Assembly: GCA_028869725.1 (NCBI GenBank)
Contig: JAGWRJ010000164.1
Location: forward strand, 1 to 5,780
Origin: Alphaproteobacteria bacterium
GTDB lineage: Bacteria; Pseudomonadota; Alphaproteobacteria; Micropepsales; Micropepsaceae
Direction: 5' to 3'
DNA: 5,780 bases
Below are positions 1 to 5,340 of this stretch, in pieces. The notes below the pieces were generated by a model that made no database searches, was not told the DNA's origin, and saw nothing but the letters and a program-made list of their open reading frames with translations. The translations under genes were made by a program, and so were the position numbers. Within the stretch, counting starts at the first letter, position 1; every line of letters begins with the position of its first letter.

Positions 1-137
1 ACGAGACCTATCTGATCGAGCCGGGCAAGTTTGAAACGATTTATGGCAACATGCCGCTCTATGGGCTTGCCGCGGCCTCCAGCCATGTCAAGGCTGAAGG
101 GCGGCTCGCCGGCGCCAAGGACCGCTTCGCCGCGTAA
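1..137 (+). CDS. C-terminal end of a DUF4188-type monooxygenase-like protein (partial)
   Basis: The reading frame enters from the left edge with its first complete codon at 3. It runs 44 codons to a TAA at 135-137. The visible tail contains ETYLIEPGKFETIYGNMP followed by a small-residue segment with GLAAA and a basic end. From memory of the family, the ETYL..G.(F/Y)E.IYGNMP pattern is the conserved C-terminal strand region of DUF4188 proteins, annotated as monooxygenase-like and related to dimeric alpha-beta barrel haem or quinone monooxygenases. No catalytic assignment is possible because the N-terminal two thirds lies outside the window. It shares strand with the flavin monooxygenase at 1089 but is separated by about 950 nt, so a common transcript is doubtful. 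Family assignment is inferred from a short tail; the frame itself is secure. Confidence 0.62.
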   Translation, partial: ETYLIEPGKFETIYGNMPLYGLAAASSHVKAEGRLAGAKDRFAA

Positions 138-175
138 ATGGCGGCAGCCCGCTCCTGTCCGCCAGATGGAGCACA

Positions 176-553
176 GTGCAGGCGATCCGAACAGAGTGGG
201 AAGACGCGTATTGCTCGGGCAAGGCTGCGTCTGCACGACAGATCTCACATGTCACCCCATTGGGTGACGCCAATATTACTGCTGCCACCAGGATAGCGAT
301 GCAAAGATGTCTCAAGTTGAGCGGTAATGAGGCGCTGTGCGAGTGTACCATGAGTAACATGCGAAAGAAGATGTCCTCAAAAGAATACACACAGTGGGCG
401 AAGCTTCTGATTGCGTTAGATGGCGCCTCTTCGCTGGATGAGGCGGTGCGCAGGATTGGAATGAGCCGCGACAGGCTTGTTGAATTAAACAATAGGTTCG
501 CGGGGTATGGCGCCGCCGCGGGTGCGGAGTGCGCGACAAAGTCGGCTGGATAG
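176..553 (+). CDS. Small unassigned protein with C-x-C motif
   Basis: I do not recognise this 125-codon frame by name. It begins at a GTG preceded by GGAG (168-171) at a 4-nt spacing and ends at 551-553. The first 40 residues look unstructured. From about residue 42 the sequence looks like a real alpha-helical protein: MQRCLKLSGNEALCECTM, then MRKKMSSKEYTQWAKLL, then a helix-rich C-terminus ending near a lone Cys. The spaced cysteines (C45, then C-x-C at about 55 and 57) and the following helix resemble small secreted proteins of alphaproteobacteria, in which a Cys-rich segment precedes a helix with S.(E)(E/K)(F/Y). Such proteins usually carry a signal peptide, and none is visible here. Either the start is wrong or the 5' end was lost in a rearrangement. 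The frame stays open upstream to about 98, but with no ATG. The opposite strand also has an ORF (88-492), which looks less protein-like. Confidence 0.45.
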   Translation: MQAIRTEWEDAYCSGKAASARQISHVTPLGDANITAATRIAMQRCLKLSGNEALCECTMSNMRKKMSSKEYTQWAKLLIALDGASSLDEAVRRIGMSRDRLVELNNRFAGYGAAAGAECATKSAG

Positions 554-601
554 CCAGCGCACTCCCCTGCGCCGCAAAATGCCCTGCCTAAAAATTGTGA
601 A

Positions 602-621
602 CTCCACCGCCGCGGGTGGAG
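602..621. repeat. Short GC-rich inverted repeat
   Basis: The arms CTCCACC (602-608) and GGTGGAG (615-621) are perfectly complementary around a 6-nt loop. It lies 49 nt after the small ORF ending at 553. There is no T-run after it on the plus strand, and on the minus strand the T-rich stretch starts about 8 nt beyond the stem, so it is at best a poor terminator. It could be a chance hairpin in GC-rich DNA. Confidence 0.4.
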
Positions 622-972
622 AGCTCCCTACAGCCTCCCGCCCGCACGAACTGTACGTGTTTTGCGTAGCAGGCGAAGAAGCTAACCTCACCATTGCCCG
701 GCAGCTCTTTGCGGAGTGCGACTCCCGGAAGGACCGAACCGGCTGTCCGCCCTGTTACAGCCTTCCCCAGGGTAAGCGAAGCGGCGAGACAGACAATCCA
801 GTCCCGGTGACGCAGTGTGCAGGTGCACATTGGCCCTCGCCGCGCGCCTGTAACTTTGAGCTCAAGTGATTCTGCAGTTATCCTTGGCTCTGGGCCATGG
901 TGGTGTGACTATGTCCTGAAGGGACGGCGGTACAGGGCCCTATACGAGAGCGGTGCGCGAACCTCGATGAGC

Positions 973-986
973 TTGACTAAAATCAA
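973..986. promoter_or_regulatory. FNR/FixK-like operator upstream of the monooxygenase
   Basis: The sequence TTGAC-TAAA-ATCAA is an interrupted palindrome. It differs at one position from the classical FNR site (TTGAT-N4-ATCAA) and fits the looser alphaproteobacterial FNR/FixK form TTGAY-N4-RTCAA exactly. Its centre lies about 110 nt before the ATG at 1089. If FNR/FixK activated from the usual -41.5 position, transcription would start near 1021, but no good -10 box is visible there. Activation from that class II position is therefore unproven, and repression is equally possible. The match is seen directly; the regulator is inferred. Confidence 0.4.
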
Positions 987-1079
987 ACTACATCGTCGAG
1001 CCGTCCCCCAAGGTTTGCGTTCTCGCAACACGTGGAACCGGCACCGCTGCCCGGGTGCACCCACAAACAGAACTAAAAC

Positions 1080-1086
1080 GGAGAAG
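1080..1086 (+). promoter_or_regulatory. Ribosome binding site of the Baeyer-Villiger monooxygenase
   Basis: GGAGAAG precedes the ATG at 1089. Counting from the GGAG core the spacer is 5 nt, which supports this ATG as the start. Confidence 0.7.
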
Positions 1087-1088
1087 AC

Positions 1089-2603
1089 ATGTCAGGGACC
1101 GCGACGCTGGACCGTGCGCAGCAGAAGCCGCCTCAGGACGTCAATCACTATGATGTGCTCATTGTCGGCGCCGGGATCTCCGGCATCGGCTCCGCCTATC
1201 ATCTCAAACACCAGTGCCCGGAAAAGAGTTTCGTCATCCTCGAGATGATGGATACCTTCGGCGGAACCTGGCAGACGCACAAATATCCAGGTGTACGCTC
1301 AGACTCAGACCTCTATACGTTCGGCTACCGCTTCAAACCCTGGGTCGGCACGCCAGTCGCCTCGGCGCAGGCCATCCGCGATTACATGAAGGACGTGATC
1401 GAGGAGAGCAGTCTTGGCGAGCACATCCGCTACGGGCACCGCATCACACACTGCTCCTGGGACAGCAGGACCAATCTGTGGACCGTAGAGGCCTTGCGTA
1501 AGTCGGACGGCGCAGGGGTGATCTTCACCACCAACTTCCTGTGGATGTGTCAGGGTTATTACGACCACGAGCATCCTTACATCCCGAACTGGCCAGGCAT
1601 GGATCGGTATAAGGGACTGTTCATCCATGCCCAGCTCTGGGATCCAAAAATCGACTATACAGGTAAGCGCATTCTCGTCATCGGTTCAGGAGCGACAGCT
1701 GCGACCGTCATTCCGGCCTTCTGCGAGAAGGCGGCGCACGTCACCATGCTGCAGCGGTCACCAACGTATTTCTATTGCGCTGAAAACAAGAATGAGCTGG
1801 CTGATCGGCTGCGCCAGATCGGTATCGACGAGCCGACCATTCATCGCATCGTGCGGGCGCAGATCATGTTCGATCAGGACCTGTTGACGAAGCGTTGCCT
1901 TGAGGAGCCGGACACAGTCTTCGAAGAGCTGAAGGAACTGATCCGGCATTTCTCGGGCAAGCCGGATTTCCCTTTTGAGCCGCATTTCACGCCGACTTAC
2001 CGACCATGGCAACAGCGTCTTGCCTTCTGTCCTGAAGGCGACATCTTCCGCTGTGCAGTCGAGGGTAAGCTCAGTGTCTACACCGACACGTTGGAGACCT
2101 TCACCGAGAAGGGTGTGCTTACAGCTTCCGGCGAAGAAATCGAGGCCGACATCATTGTCGCGACCACCGGGTTCAATCTTCTGATGATGGGCGGAATCCC
2201 GTTCGAAGTGGACGGCAAGCCAGTCGACTGGCATCAGACCGTCACCTATCGCGGAATGATGTTCACCAGCGTTCCCAACCTGGCCTGGGTAATGGGCTAC
2301 TTCCGCGCAAGCTGGACACTGCGCGTTGACCTGCTAGGCGATTTTGTATGTCGCCTGCTCAATCACATGCAGAAGATTGGCGCCAGAAAGGTCGAAGTTG
2401 CGCTCCGGCCGGAAGACAAGGACATGAAGCTCGGCCCCTGGATGGAGCCGGACAACTTCAATCCCAATTACCTGATGCGTGGCCAGCACCTCATGCCGAG
2501 ATCAGGTGACAAACGCGAGTGGCAGCATACCCAGGACTACTGGCGTGAGCGCGAAGAGTTGCCCAAAATTGACCTCGATGCGCCGGAATTCCACTATCGC
2601 TGA
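1089..2603 (+). CDS. EthA-like flavin-containing Baeyer-Villiger monooxygenase
   Basis: This predicted cytosolic 504-residue enzyme would use FAD, NADPH and O2 to convert a ketone to an ester or lactone. An N-terminal FAD-binding Rossmann motif G27-A-G-I-S-G32 is followed by GGTW (58-61) and YPGVRSD (66-72). The type I Baeyer-Villiger fingerprint appears as Y174-x-G-x-x-x-H180-x-x-x-W184-D185. A second Rossmann motif for NADPH, GSGATA (199-204), follows, and the late flavin-side motif ATTGF is near 358-362. Length and many segments (YPGxRSDSDxYT, GSGATA, VTMLQRSPTY, ASWTL.(V/A)DL) closely follow Mycobacterium tuberculosis EthA (about 489 residues), so it belongs to that subgroup rather than to the cyclohexanone monooxygenase subgroup. 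The start is supported by GGAGAAG at 1080. It appears to be transcribed alone, converging on the thiolase; an FNR-like box lies upstream. The substrate cannot be read from the sequence; aliphatic, cyclic or steroid ketones are all possible. Family call very secure, substrate unknown. Confidence 0.95.
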   Translation: MSGTATLDRAQQKPPQDVNHYDVLIVGAGISGIGSAYHLKHQCPEKSFVILEMMDTFGGTWQTHKYPGVRSDSDLYTFGYRFKPWVGTPVASAQAIRDYMKDVIEESSLGEHIRYGHRITHCSWDSRTNLWTVEALRKSDGAGVIFTTNFLWMCQGYYDHEHPYIPNWPGMDRYKGLFIHAQLWDPKIDYTGKRILVIGSGATAATVIPAFCEKAAHVTMLQRSPTYFYCAENKNELADRLRQIGIDEPTIHRIVRAQIMFDQDLLTKRCLEEPDTVFEELKELIRHFSGKPDFPFEPHFTPTYRPWQQRLAFCPEGDIFRCAVEGKLSVYTDTLETFTEKGVLTASGEEIEADIIVATTGFNLLMMGGIPFEVDGKPVDWHQTVTYRGMMFTSVPNLAWVMGYFRASWTLRVDLLGDFVCRLLNHMQKIGARKVEVALRPEDKDMKLGPWMEPDNFNPNYLMRGQHLMPRSGDKREWQHTQDYWREREELPKIDLDAPEFHYR

Positions 2604-2636
2604 CAGTGATCGGCCGCGCAGGAGGACACGCATCCC

Positions 2637-2669
2637 GCCTGGCTGACGCTCGTGACAGGCCTTCTTTCT
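2637..2669 (+). terminator. Weak candidate terminator of the monooxygenase gene
   Basis: GCCTG (2637-2641) can pair with CAGGC (2656-2660) around a 14-nt loop. The pyrimidine-rich stretch CTTCTTTCTT follows immediately. It lies 34 nt after the TGA at 2601-2603. The stem is only 5 bp, so this is a weak candidate. Confidence 0.25.
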
Positions 2670-2900
2670 TCGCGGGCCAAGTCGCACCGCAACCGCCAAA
2701 GCGTGGGTGCAGGCGGACGACCGACAACGTCATGAAGTCCCGGAGCGCGCGAGACCGATACCTCTTTTGCGGCAAGACCACCCGACTTCGGGCAACTCCC
2801 CCCGTTTCCGTGAGTAGAGCCCATAAAGAACTTTAATGGCCAAGTTTTTGACCGATCAACAACCGGGGCGAAGCGCACCATGTCTGGCGCACACGGGTAA

Positions 2901-2929
2901 AGCACCTCCCTCCCGGGAAGGGAGGTGCT
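2901..2929 (-). terminator. Hairpin terminator of the thiolase gene
   Basis: AGCACCTCCCT (2901-2911) and AGGGAGGTGCT (2919-2929) form a perfect 11-bp stem with a 7-nt loop. On the minus strand the hairpin starts 22 nt after the thiolase stop codon and is followed by a short T-run (the last T of the stem plus TT, then ACCC). The stem is very strong but the T-tract is short. It also stands in the way of plus-strand read-through from the monooxygenase. Confidence 0.7.
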
Positions 2930-2951
2930 GCCAACCCAGGTCGGTGTCGGC

Positions 2952-4124
2952 TTACAGCCGCTCGATGATGGTGACGTTGGCAAGTCCGCCGCCTTCACAC
3001 ATCGTCTGCAGCCCGTAGCGCTTGCCGCGGGCCTTGAGCGCATGGACCAGGGTCGCCATCAGCTTGGTGCCCGATGCACCGAGCGGATGGCCAAGCGCGA
3101 TGGCCCCACCATTGACGTTCAGCTTTGCCGGATCGGCGCCGGTAGTCCGCAACCAGGCCAGCGGCACGGGCGCGAAAGCCTCATTGACCTCGAACAGATC
3201 AATGTCGTCGATCTTCATGCCTGCCCGCTTCAGCGCCTTCTCGGTGGCAGGCAAAGGTGCCTCCAGCATGATGACGGGATCGTGGCCGAGCAATGTCAGG
3301 TTGACAATCCGCGCCAGGGGTTGAACGCCAAGAGCCTTGAGACCTCGTTCACTTGCGATCATCACTCCGGACGCGCCGTCGCAAATCTGGCTCGCGGTGG
3401 CTGCCGTAATGCGCCCGCTCTCGCTGATCAGCTTTACGCCCTTGATGCCTTCCAAAGTGACGTCGAAGCGAATGCCTTCGTCAACGGTGTGCATCTCCTT
3501 CTTGCCGTCCGGGGTTGTGATCTCCACCGGAACAATCTCGTCATTGAAAGCGCCTGACTTAGTGGCAGCGATGGCTTTTTTCTGACTTTCGTAGCCGAAC
3601 TGGTCGAGTTCGTCCCTCGAGAGGTCGTATTTTTTCGCCATCATCTCGGCACCCATGAACTGGCTAAACTGAATGCCGGGATAGCGCGCTTCCTGACGCG
3701 GGCTCTTCGGGTTACCGAAGCCGTTCTTAGCCGGCAGCACTACCGGCAGCCCCATGGGCACGCGGCTCATGCTTTCCACGCCCGCGGCGATCACAACATC
3801 CTGCGTGCCGCTCATCACCCCTTGTGCCGCGAAGTGCAGCGCCTGCTGCGAGGACCCGCATTGGCGGTCTACGCTGGTGGCGGGCACGCTTTCAGGCAGC
3901 TTGGATGCCAACACCGCGCCGCGCGCGATATTGAAACCCTGCTCACCCGCCTGGCCGACACAGCCCATAATGACGTCTTCGATCAGCGCCGGATCAGCGC
4001 CCGTCCGTTCCATCAAGGCATCCAGGAGGGTGCCCGCCAGATCGGCCGGGTGCCAGCCGGAAAGCCGGCCGCCCTTGCGGCCGCCGGCCGTGCGTGCGGC
4101 CGCTACGATGTATGCCTCTGCCAT
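2952..4124 (-). CDS. Thiolase (acetyl-CoA C-acyltransferase), FadA/FadA5-like
   Basis: This predicted cytosolic 390-residue enzyme would cleave 3-oxoacyl-CoA with CoA to give acetyl-CoA and a shortened acyl-CoA; the reverse Claisen condensation is possible. All thiolase landmarks are in order: nucleophilic C89 in DRQCGSSQQAL, VESMSRVPMG (116-125), NEAFA (314-318), GGAIALGHPLGASG with H346 (339-352), and the second catalytic cysteine C376 in MCEGGG. Length is normal for the family. The QCGSSQQA and ATASQICDGA segments resemble degradative thiolases such as E. coli FadA and mycobacterial FadA5 (steroid side chain) more than biosynthetic PhaA. This suggests beta-oxidation of a fatty or bulky acyl-CoA, but that is inference. 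The ATG is preceded on its strand by AGGGAG with a 6-nt spacer. It is transcribed toward the monooxygenase and ends at a strong hairpin; no partner beta-oxidation gene is adjacent within the window. Confidence 0.95.
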   Translation of the reverse strand: MAEAYIVAAARTAGGRKGGRLSGWHPADLAGTLLDALMERTGADPALIEDVIMGCVGQAGEQGFNIARGAVLASKLPESVPATSVDRQCGSSQQALHFAAQGVMSGTQDVVIAAGVESMSRVPMGLPVVLPAKNGFGNPKSPRQEARYPGIQFSQFMGAEMMAKKYDLSRDELDQFGYESQKKAIAATKSGAFNDEIVPVEITTPDGKKEMHTVDEGIRFDVTLEGIKGVKLISESGRITAATASQICDGASGVMIASERGLKALGVQPLARIVNLTLLGHDPVIMLEAPLPATEKALKRAGMKIDDIDLFEVNEAFAPVPLAWLRTTGADPAKLNVNGGAIALGHPLGASGTKLMATLVHALKARGKRYGLQTMCEGGGLANVTIIERL

Positions 4125-4130
4125 ATCATT

Positions 4131-4136
4131 CTCCCT
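4131..4136 (-). promoter_or_regulatory. Ribosome binding site of the thiolase
   Basis: On the minus strand AGGGAG lies 6 nt before the ATG at 4124, fixing the start that gives the canonical thiolase N-terminus MAEAYIVAAART. Confidence 0.75.
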
Positions 4137-4141
4137 TGGCG

Positions 4142-4161
4142 TAATTCGGAGTTGCTAATTC
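4142..4161 (-). repeat. Paired GAATTA direct repeats upstream of the thiolase
   Basis: Read on the minus strand, GAATTA occurs twice (4156-4161 and 4142-4147) with an 8-nt spacer, a 14-bp period. The pair sits just upstream of the thiolase ribosome binding site. Regularly spaced direct repeats at this point can be half-sites of a regulator, but two 6-mers could also be chance. A possible -10 (TACACT) with a poor -35 (TTCGCG) 17 nt further upstream lies around 4167-4195 on the same strand; I do not rely on it. Confidence 0.2.
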
Positions 4162-4378
4162 AAGCAGTGTAGGTGCTTACAGTGAAGGCGCGAAGCATTT
4201 CCCTTCGTTTCCGCAGCGTCAGCTCCGCAGGTTTCCAGTTTCGCCGGTCTGATCGCCATGGCATGCAACAAGACACGTCAAACCAAGAGCGCACAGGGAC
4301 AGGGGTATGGCGGGCCACTGGAGATGAGACCGCAATAGCGGCCAGAATGTCCGGAATTTGGCTGGGGGACTAGGATTC

Positions 4379-4483
4379 ATGGCCATTGATACTGTTGGAA
4401 AAATCCCCTCGATACCGTCAGAAATACCGTCAAAAAATATTTTGCCAAAACGAGGAGCGGTATACCCATGGGATATAGGCTGA
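4379..4483 (+). CDS. 34-codon ORF with IPS repeats, possible remnant
   Basis: This short frame starts at ATG 4379, with AGGA 3 nt before it and a longer G-run (4364-4369) at 9 nt. It ends at TGA 4481. The peptide contains a proline-spaced run KIPSIPSEIPSK followed by a basic stretch and GAVYPWDIG. The repeat is visible in the DNA as ATACCGTCA at 4412-4420 and again at 4424-4432. The base composition is more AT-rich than the flanking genes. The (V/Y)-x-W-D ending recalls the start of arm-binding domains in some tyrosine integrases, so it may be a truncated integrase N-terminus or simply chance. The stop falls just before the hairpin at 4491. I cannot assign a function. Confidence 0.25.
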   Translation: MAIDTVGKIPSIPSEIPSKNILPKRGAVYPWDIG

Positions 4484-4762
4484 GGTCGGGCCGACTAACC
4501 TCGCAAGGTTAGTCGGGCGTTCGACCCACCTTTTCTTGGCCCCGAGGGCCCTTGTCTAAACTTAACTTACCGCGTGCACCTTTGCCCTGAGGTATCCGTG
4601 AACACCTCTGTACTTGCGCCGCTGTTATTAAAGCTACTTTGCGGGCGAACCGGGCAATTTTCTTCATCGTGCAAGCGCTCATCCTGACAGGACCTGCCGA
4701 TCACGAAGGCGGCTTCGACACTGCAGATTGGGACCGCGAACGCCTAAGAAACCCAGACGGCT
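4484..4762. other. Non-coding gap between mini-ORF and toxin promoter
   Basis: About 280 nt holds no recognisable gene. It begins with a strong hairpin (4491-4516) and a smaller GGCCC-CGA-GGGCC hairpin (4538-4550). One plus frame is open from 4591 to the toxin start and reads protein-like in its second half (LTGPADHEGGFDTADWD), but it has no Met and no good start. I leave it unannotated. Confidence 0.45.
4491..4516. repeat. Perfect 11-bp hairpin with 4-nt loop
   Basis: CCGACTAACCT (4491-4501) and AGGTTAGTCGG (4506-4516) are exact reverse complements around a CGCA loop. A further outer 5-bp pairing, GGTCG (4484-4488) with CGACC (4522-4526), can enclose it. CACC-TTTTCTT follows on the plus strand. 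This could work as a rho-independent terminator of plus-strand transcripts, including the mini-ORF ending at 4483, although the T-run is 14 nt from the inner stem. It could also be an end of a small mobile or repeat element. The structure is certain; the role is not. Confidence 0.6.
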
Positions 4763-4790
4763 TTGTGGGCCATGCGGGTATGTGTAAAAT
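4763..4790 (+). promoter_or_regulatory. Predicted sigma-70-type promoter of the toxin-antitoxin locus
   Basis: A -10 box TAAAAT (4785-4790) matches the consensus at five of six positions. A weaker -35 box TTGTGG (4763-4768) lies 16 nt upstream. Transcription would begin near 4797, only a few bases before the toxin ATG at 4800, so the mRNA would be leaderless or nearly so. This agrees with the absence of a Shine-Dalgarno sequence before that ATG. Confidence 0.5.
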
Positions 4791-4795
4791 ACACA
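4781..4795. promoter_or_regulatory. Palindromic operator overlapping the toxin promoter
   Basis: TGTGTA-AAA-TACACA is a perfect 6-3-6 inverted repeat that covers the predicted -10 box and ends 4 nt before the toxin start codon. Type II toxin-antitoxin operons are commonly repressed by their antitoxin binding such palindromes, and the antitoxin here carries a helix-turn-helix. Position and symmetry make this the probable autoregulatory site. Confidence 0.6.
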
Positions 4796-4799
4796 GTGC

Positions 4800-5068
4800 A
4801 TGAAGATCGAATTTGACACGGCCAAAGACGCCGCGAACAGGGAAAAGCATGGTCTTTCCCTGACCTTCGGGGCACGGGTGTTCGATGATCCTGAAGTACT
4901 GATCATACCGACGATCCGAATAGGGGACGAGGAAGAACGGCATAAGCCGTCGGCATGGTTGACGGCAAGCTGTACACGGCCGTGCACGTTTGGCGTGACG
5001 AAGTGGTTCGGTTTATTTCGGTGAGACGGAGCAACGACAGTGAAGAAAAAGTCTATCATTGCGATTGA
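4800..5068 (+). pseudogene. brnT: BrnT-family toxin, broken by a 1-base frameshift
   Basis: BrnT is a small RelE-like ribonuclease toxin of type II toxin-antitoxin systems. The first 49 codons from ATG 4800 read as the BrnT N-terminus: IEFD, N-x-x-KHG (13-18), a VFDDP segment and EEERHK. The frame then leaves the family and stops at 5022-5024. In the -1 frame from about 4946 the match resumes as AVGMVDGKLY, then RFISVRRSN, and ends at TGA 5066-5068. Joined, the two parts give about 89 residues, the normal BrnT length. The break fits loss of one G in AAG-GCC around 4944-4948. No slippery heptamer is visible there, so programmed frameshifting is unlikely; a mutation or a sequencing error is the better explanation. 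The rejoined end would overlap the antitoxin start by 29 nt, typical of such operons. As written, the product is 74 residues, lacks the C-terminal strands and the conserved RxISxR segment, and should be inactive. Confidence 0.88.
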
Positions 5069-5336
5069 ATCCGCCCCTTCCGACCCGGAGGATCGGTCGG
5101 TGAGCGACGAAGGACTTGAAAAAGCCCTGCAGGGTCGGCGTATCAGAAAGCTGCGGCAGCGTTTGGGCCTGAGCCAATCGGAATTTGCCGATACGTACGG
5201 CATTCCGCTGGCCAATCTTCGCCAATATGAAATCGGCCGCACCATGCCGCCGCCTGCCGTGCGCGCCTATCTGGCCGTTATTGAACAGGAACCCGAGAGA
5301 GCTGCGGCGGCCTTTAGGAAGTCACGGGCAGCGTAG
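5040..5336 (+). CDS. Helix-turn-helix antitoxin of the BrnT locus
   Basis: This 98-residue protein follows and overlaps the BrnT reading frame, the usual toxin-first order of brnTA loci. Residues 33-65 form an XRE-type helix-turn-helix: RRIRKLRQRLGLSQSEFA, then the recognition part GIPLANLRQYEIG. The tail PPPAVRAYLAVIEQEPE is typical of HTH antitoxins. Classical BrnA is a ribbon-helix-helix protein, so this is a different antitoxin fold paired with a BrnT-like toxin, an arrangement I believe occurs in proteobacteria. It probably neutralises the toxin and represses the operon through the palindrome at 4781. The GTG at 5040 has GGAG at 5028-5031 with an 8-nt spacer. An alternative GTG at 5100 has a stronger GGAGG (5087-5091), also 8 nt away, giving 78 residues that still include the whole DNA-binding domain. 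The frame is intact although the toxin is broken. Confidence 0.85.
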   Translation: MKKKSIIAIESAPSDPEDRSVSDEGLEKALQGRRIRKLRQRLGLSQSEFADTYGIPLANLRQYEIGRTMPPPAVRAYLAVIEQEPERAAAAFRKSRAA

Positions 5337-5340
5337 CCAA

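Larger units (their letters stand above)
554..1088. other. Long non-coding gap upstream of the Baeyer-Villiger monooxygenase
   Basis: About 535 nt carries no convincing gene. Frames at 507-869 (+), 817-1248 (+), 485-694 (-) and 588-830 (-) are open, but their translations are rich in Arg, Ser, Cys and Pro and show no domain pattern or good ribosome binding site. The identifiable content is an inverted repeat at 602-621, an FNR/FixK-like box at 973-986 and the ribosome binding site of the monooxygenase at 1080-1086. I found no convincing sigma-70 promoter; TATACG at 941-946 lacks a good -35 partner. Confidence 0.6.
2604..2951. other. Intergenic gap between convergent genes
   Basis: This 348-nt stretch separates the 3' ends of the monooxygenase and thiolase. 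Open frames here (for example 2606-2836 + and 2491-2781 -) give Arg/Pro-rich translations without domain features. Two hairpins are visible: a weak one at 2637-2660 on the monooxygenase side and a strong one at 2901-2929 on the thiolase side. The length is generous for a convergent pair and may contain decayed sequence. Confidence 0.6.

Noticed and set aside
88..492. 134-codon minus-strand frame with a hydrophobic stretch (about residues 60-80)
   Set aside because: The plus-strand reading has a more convincing helical, cysteine-patterned protein, and the minus frame also runs into the antisense of the DUF4188 tail.
711..720. 10-bp repeat GCGGAGTGCG (also at 524-533)
   Set aside because: Only two short copies with no further extension; expected by chance in GC-rich sequence.
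507..869. 120-codon plus frame in the upstream gap
   Set aside because: No ribosome binding site, no motif, and an Arg/Ser/Cys/Pro-rich composition typical of chance frames in GC-rich DNA.
2925..3557. 210-codon plus frame opposite the thiolase
   Set aside because: It is the antisense shadow of a fully conserved thiolase.
4491..4516. Integron attC-like site
   Set aside because: GTTAGTC does not fit GTTRRRY, the stem is too short and continuous, and there is no cassette structure or integron integrase.
4515..4531. tRNA T-arm-like stretch (G-TTCGACC-C)
   Set aside because: One stem pair fails and no anticodon arm, D-arm or acceptor stem can be built upstream, so it is not a tRNA gene.
4940..4950. 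Programmed -1 frameshift in brnT
   Set aside because: There is no X-XXY-YYZ slippery heptamer or following pseudoknot, and BrnT is not known to use frameshifting.
4679..5245. 188-codon minus-strand frame opposite the toxin-antitoxin genes
   Set aside because: It is antisense to two recognisable protein families, is Arg/Ser-rich and has no domain pattern.
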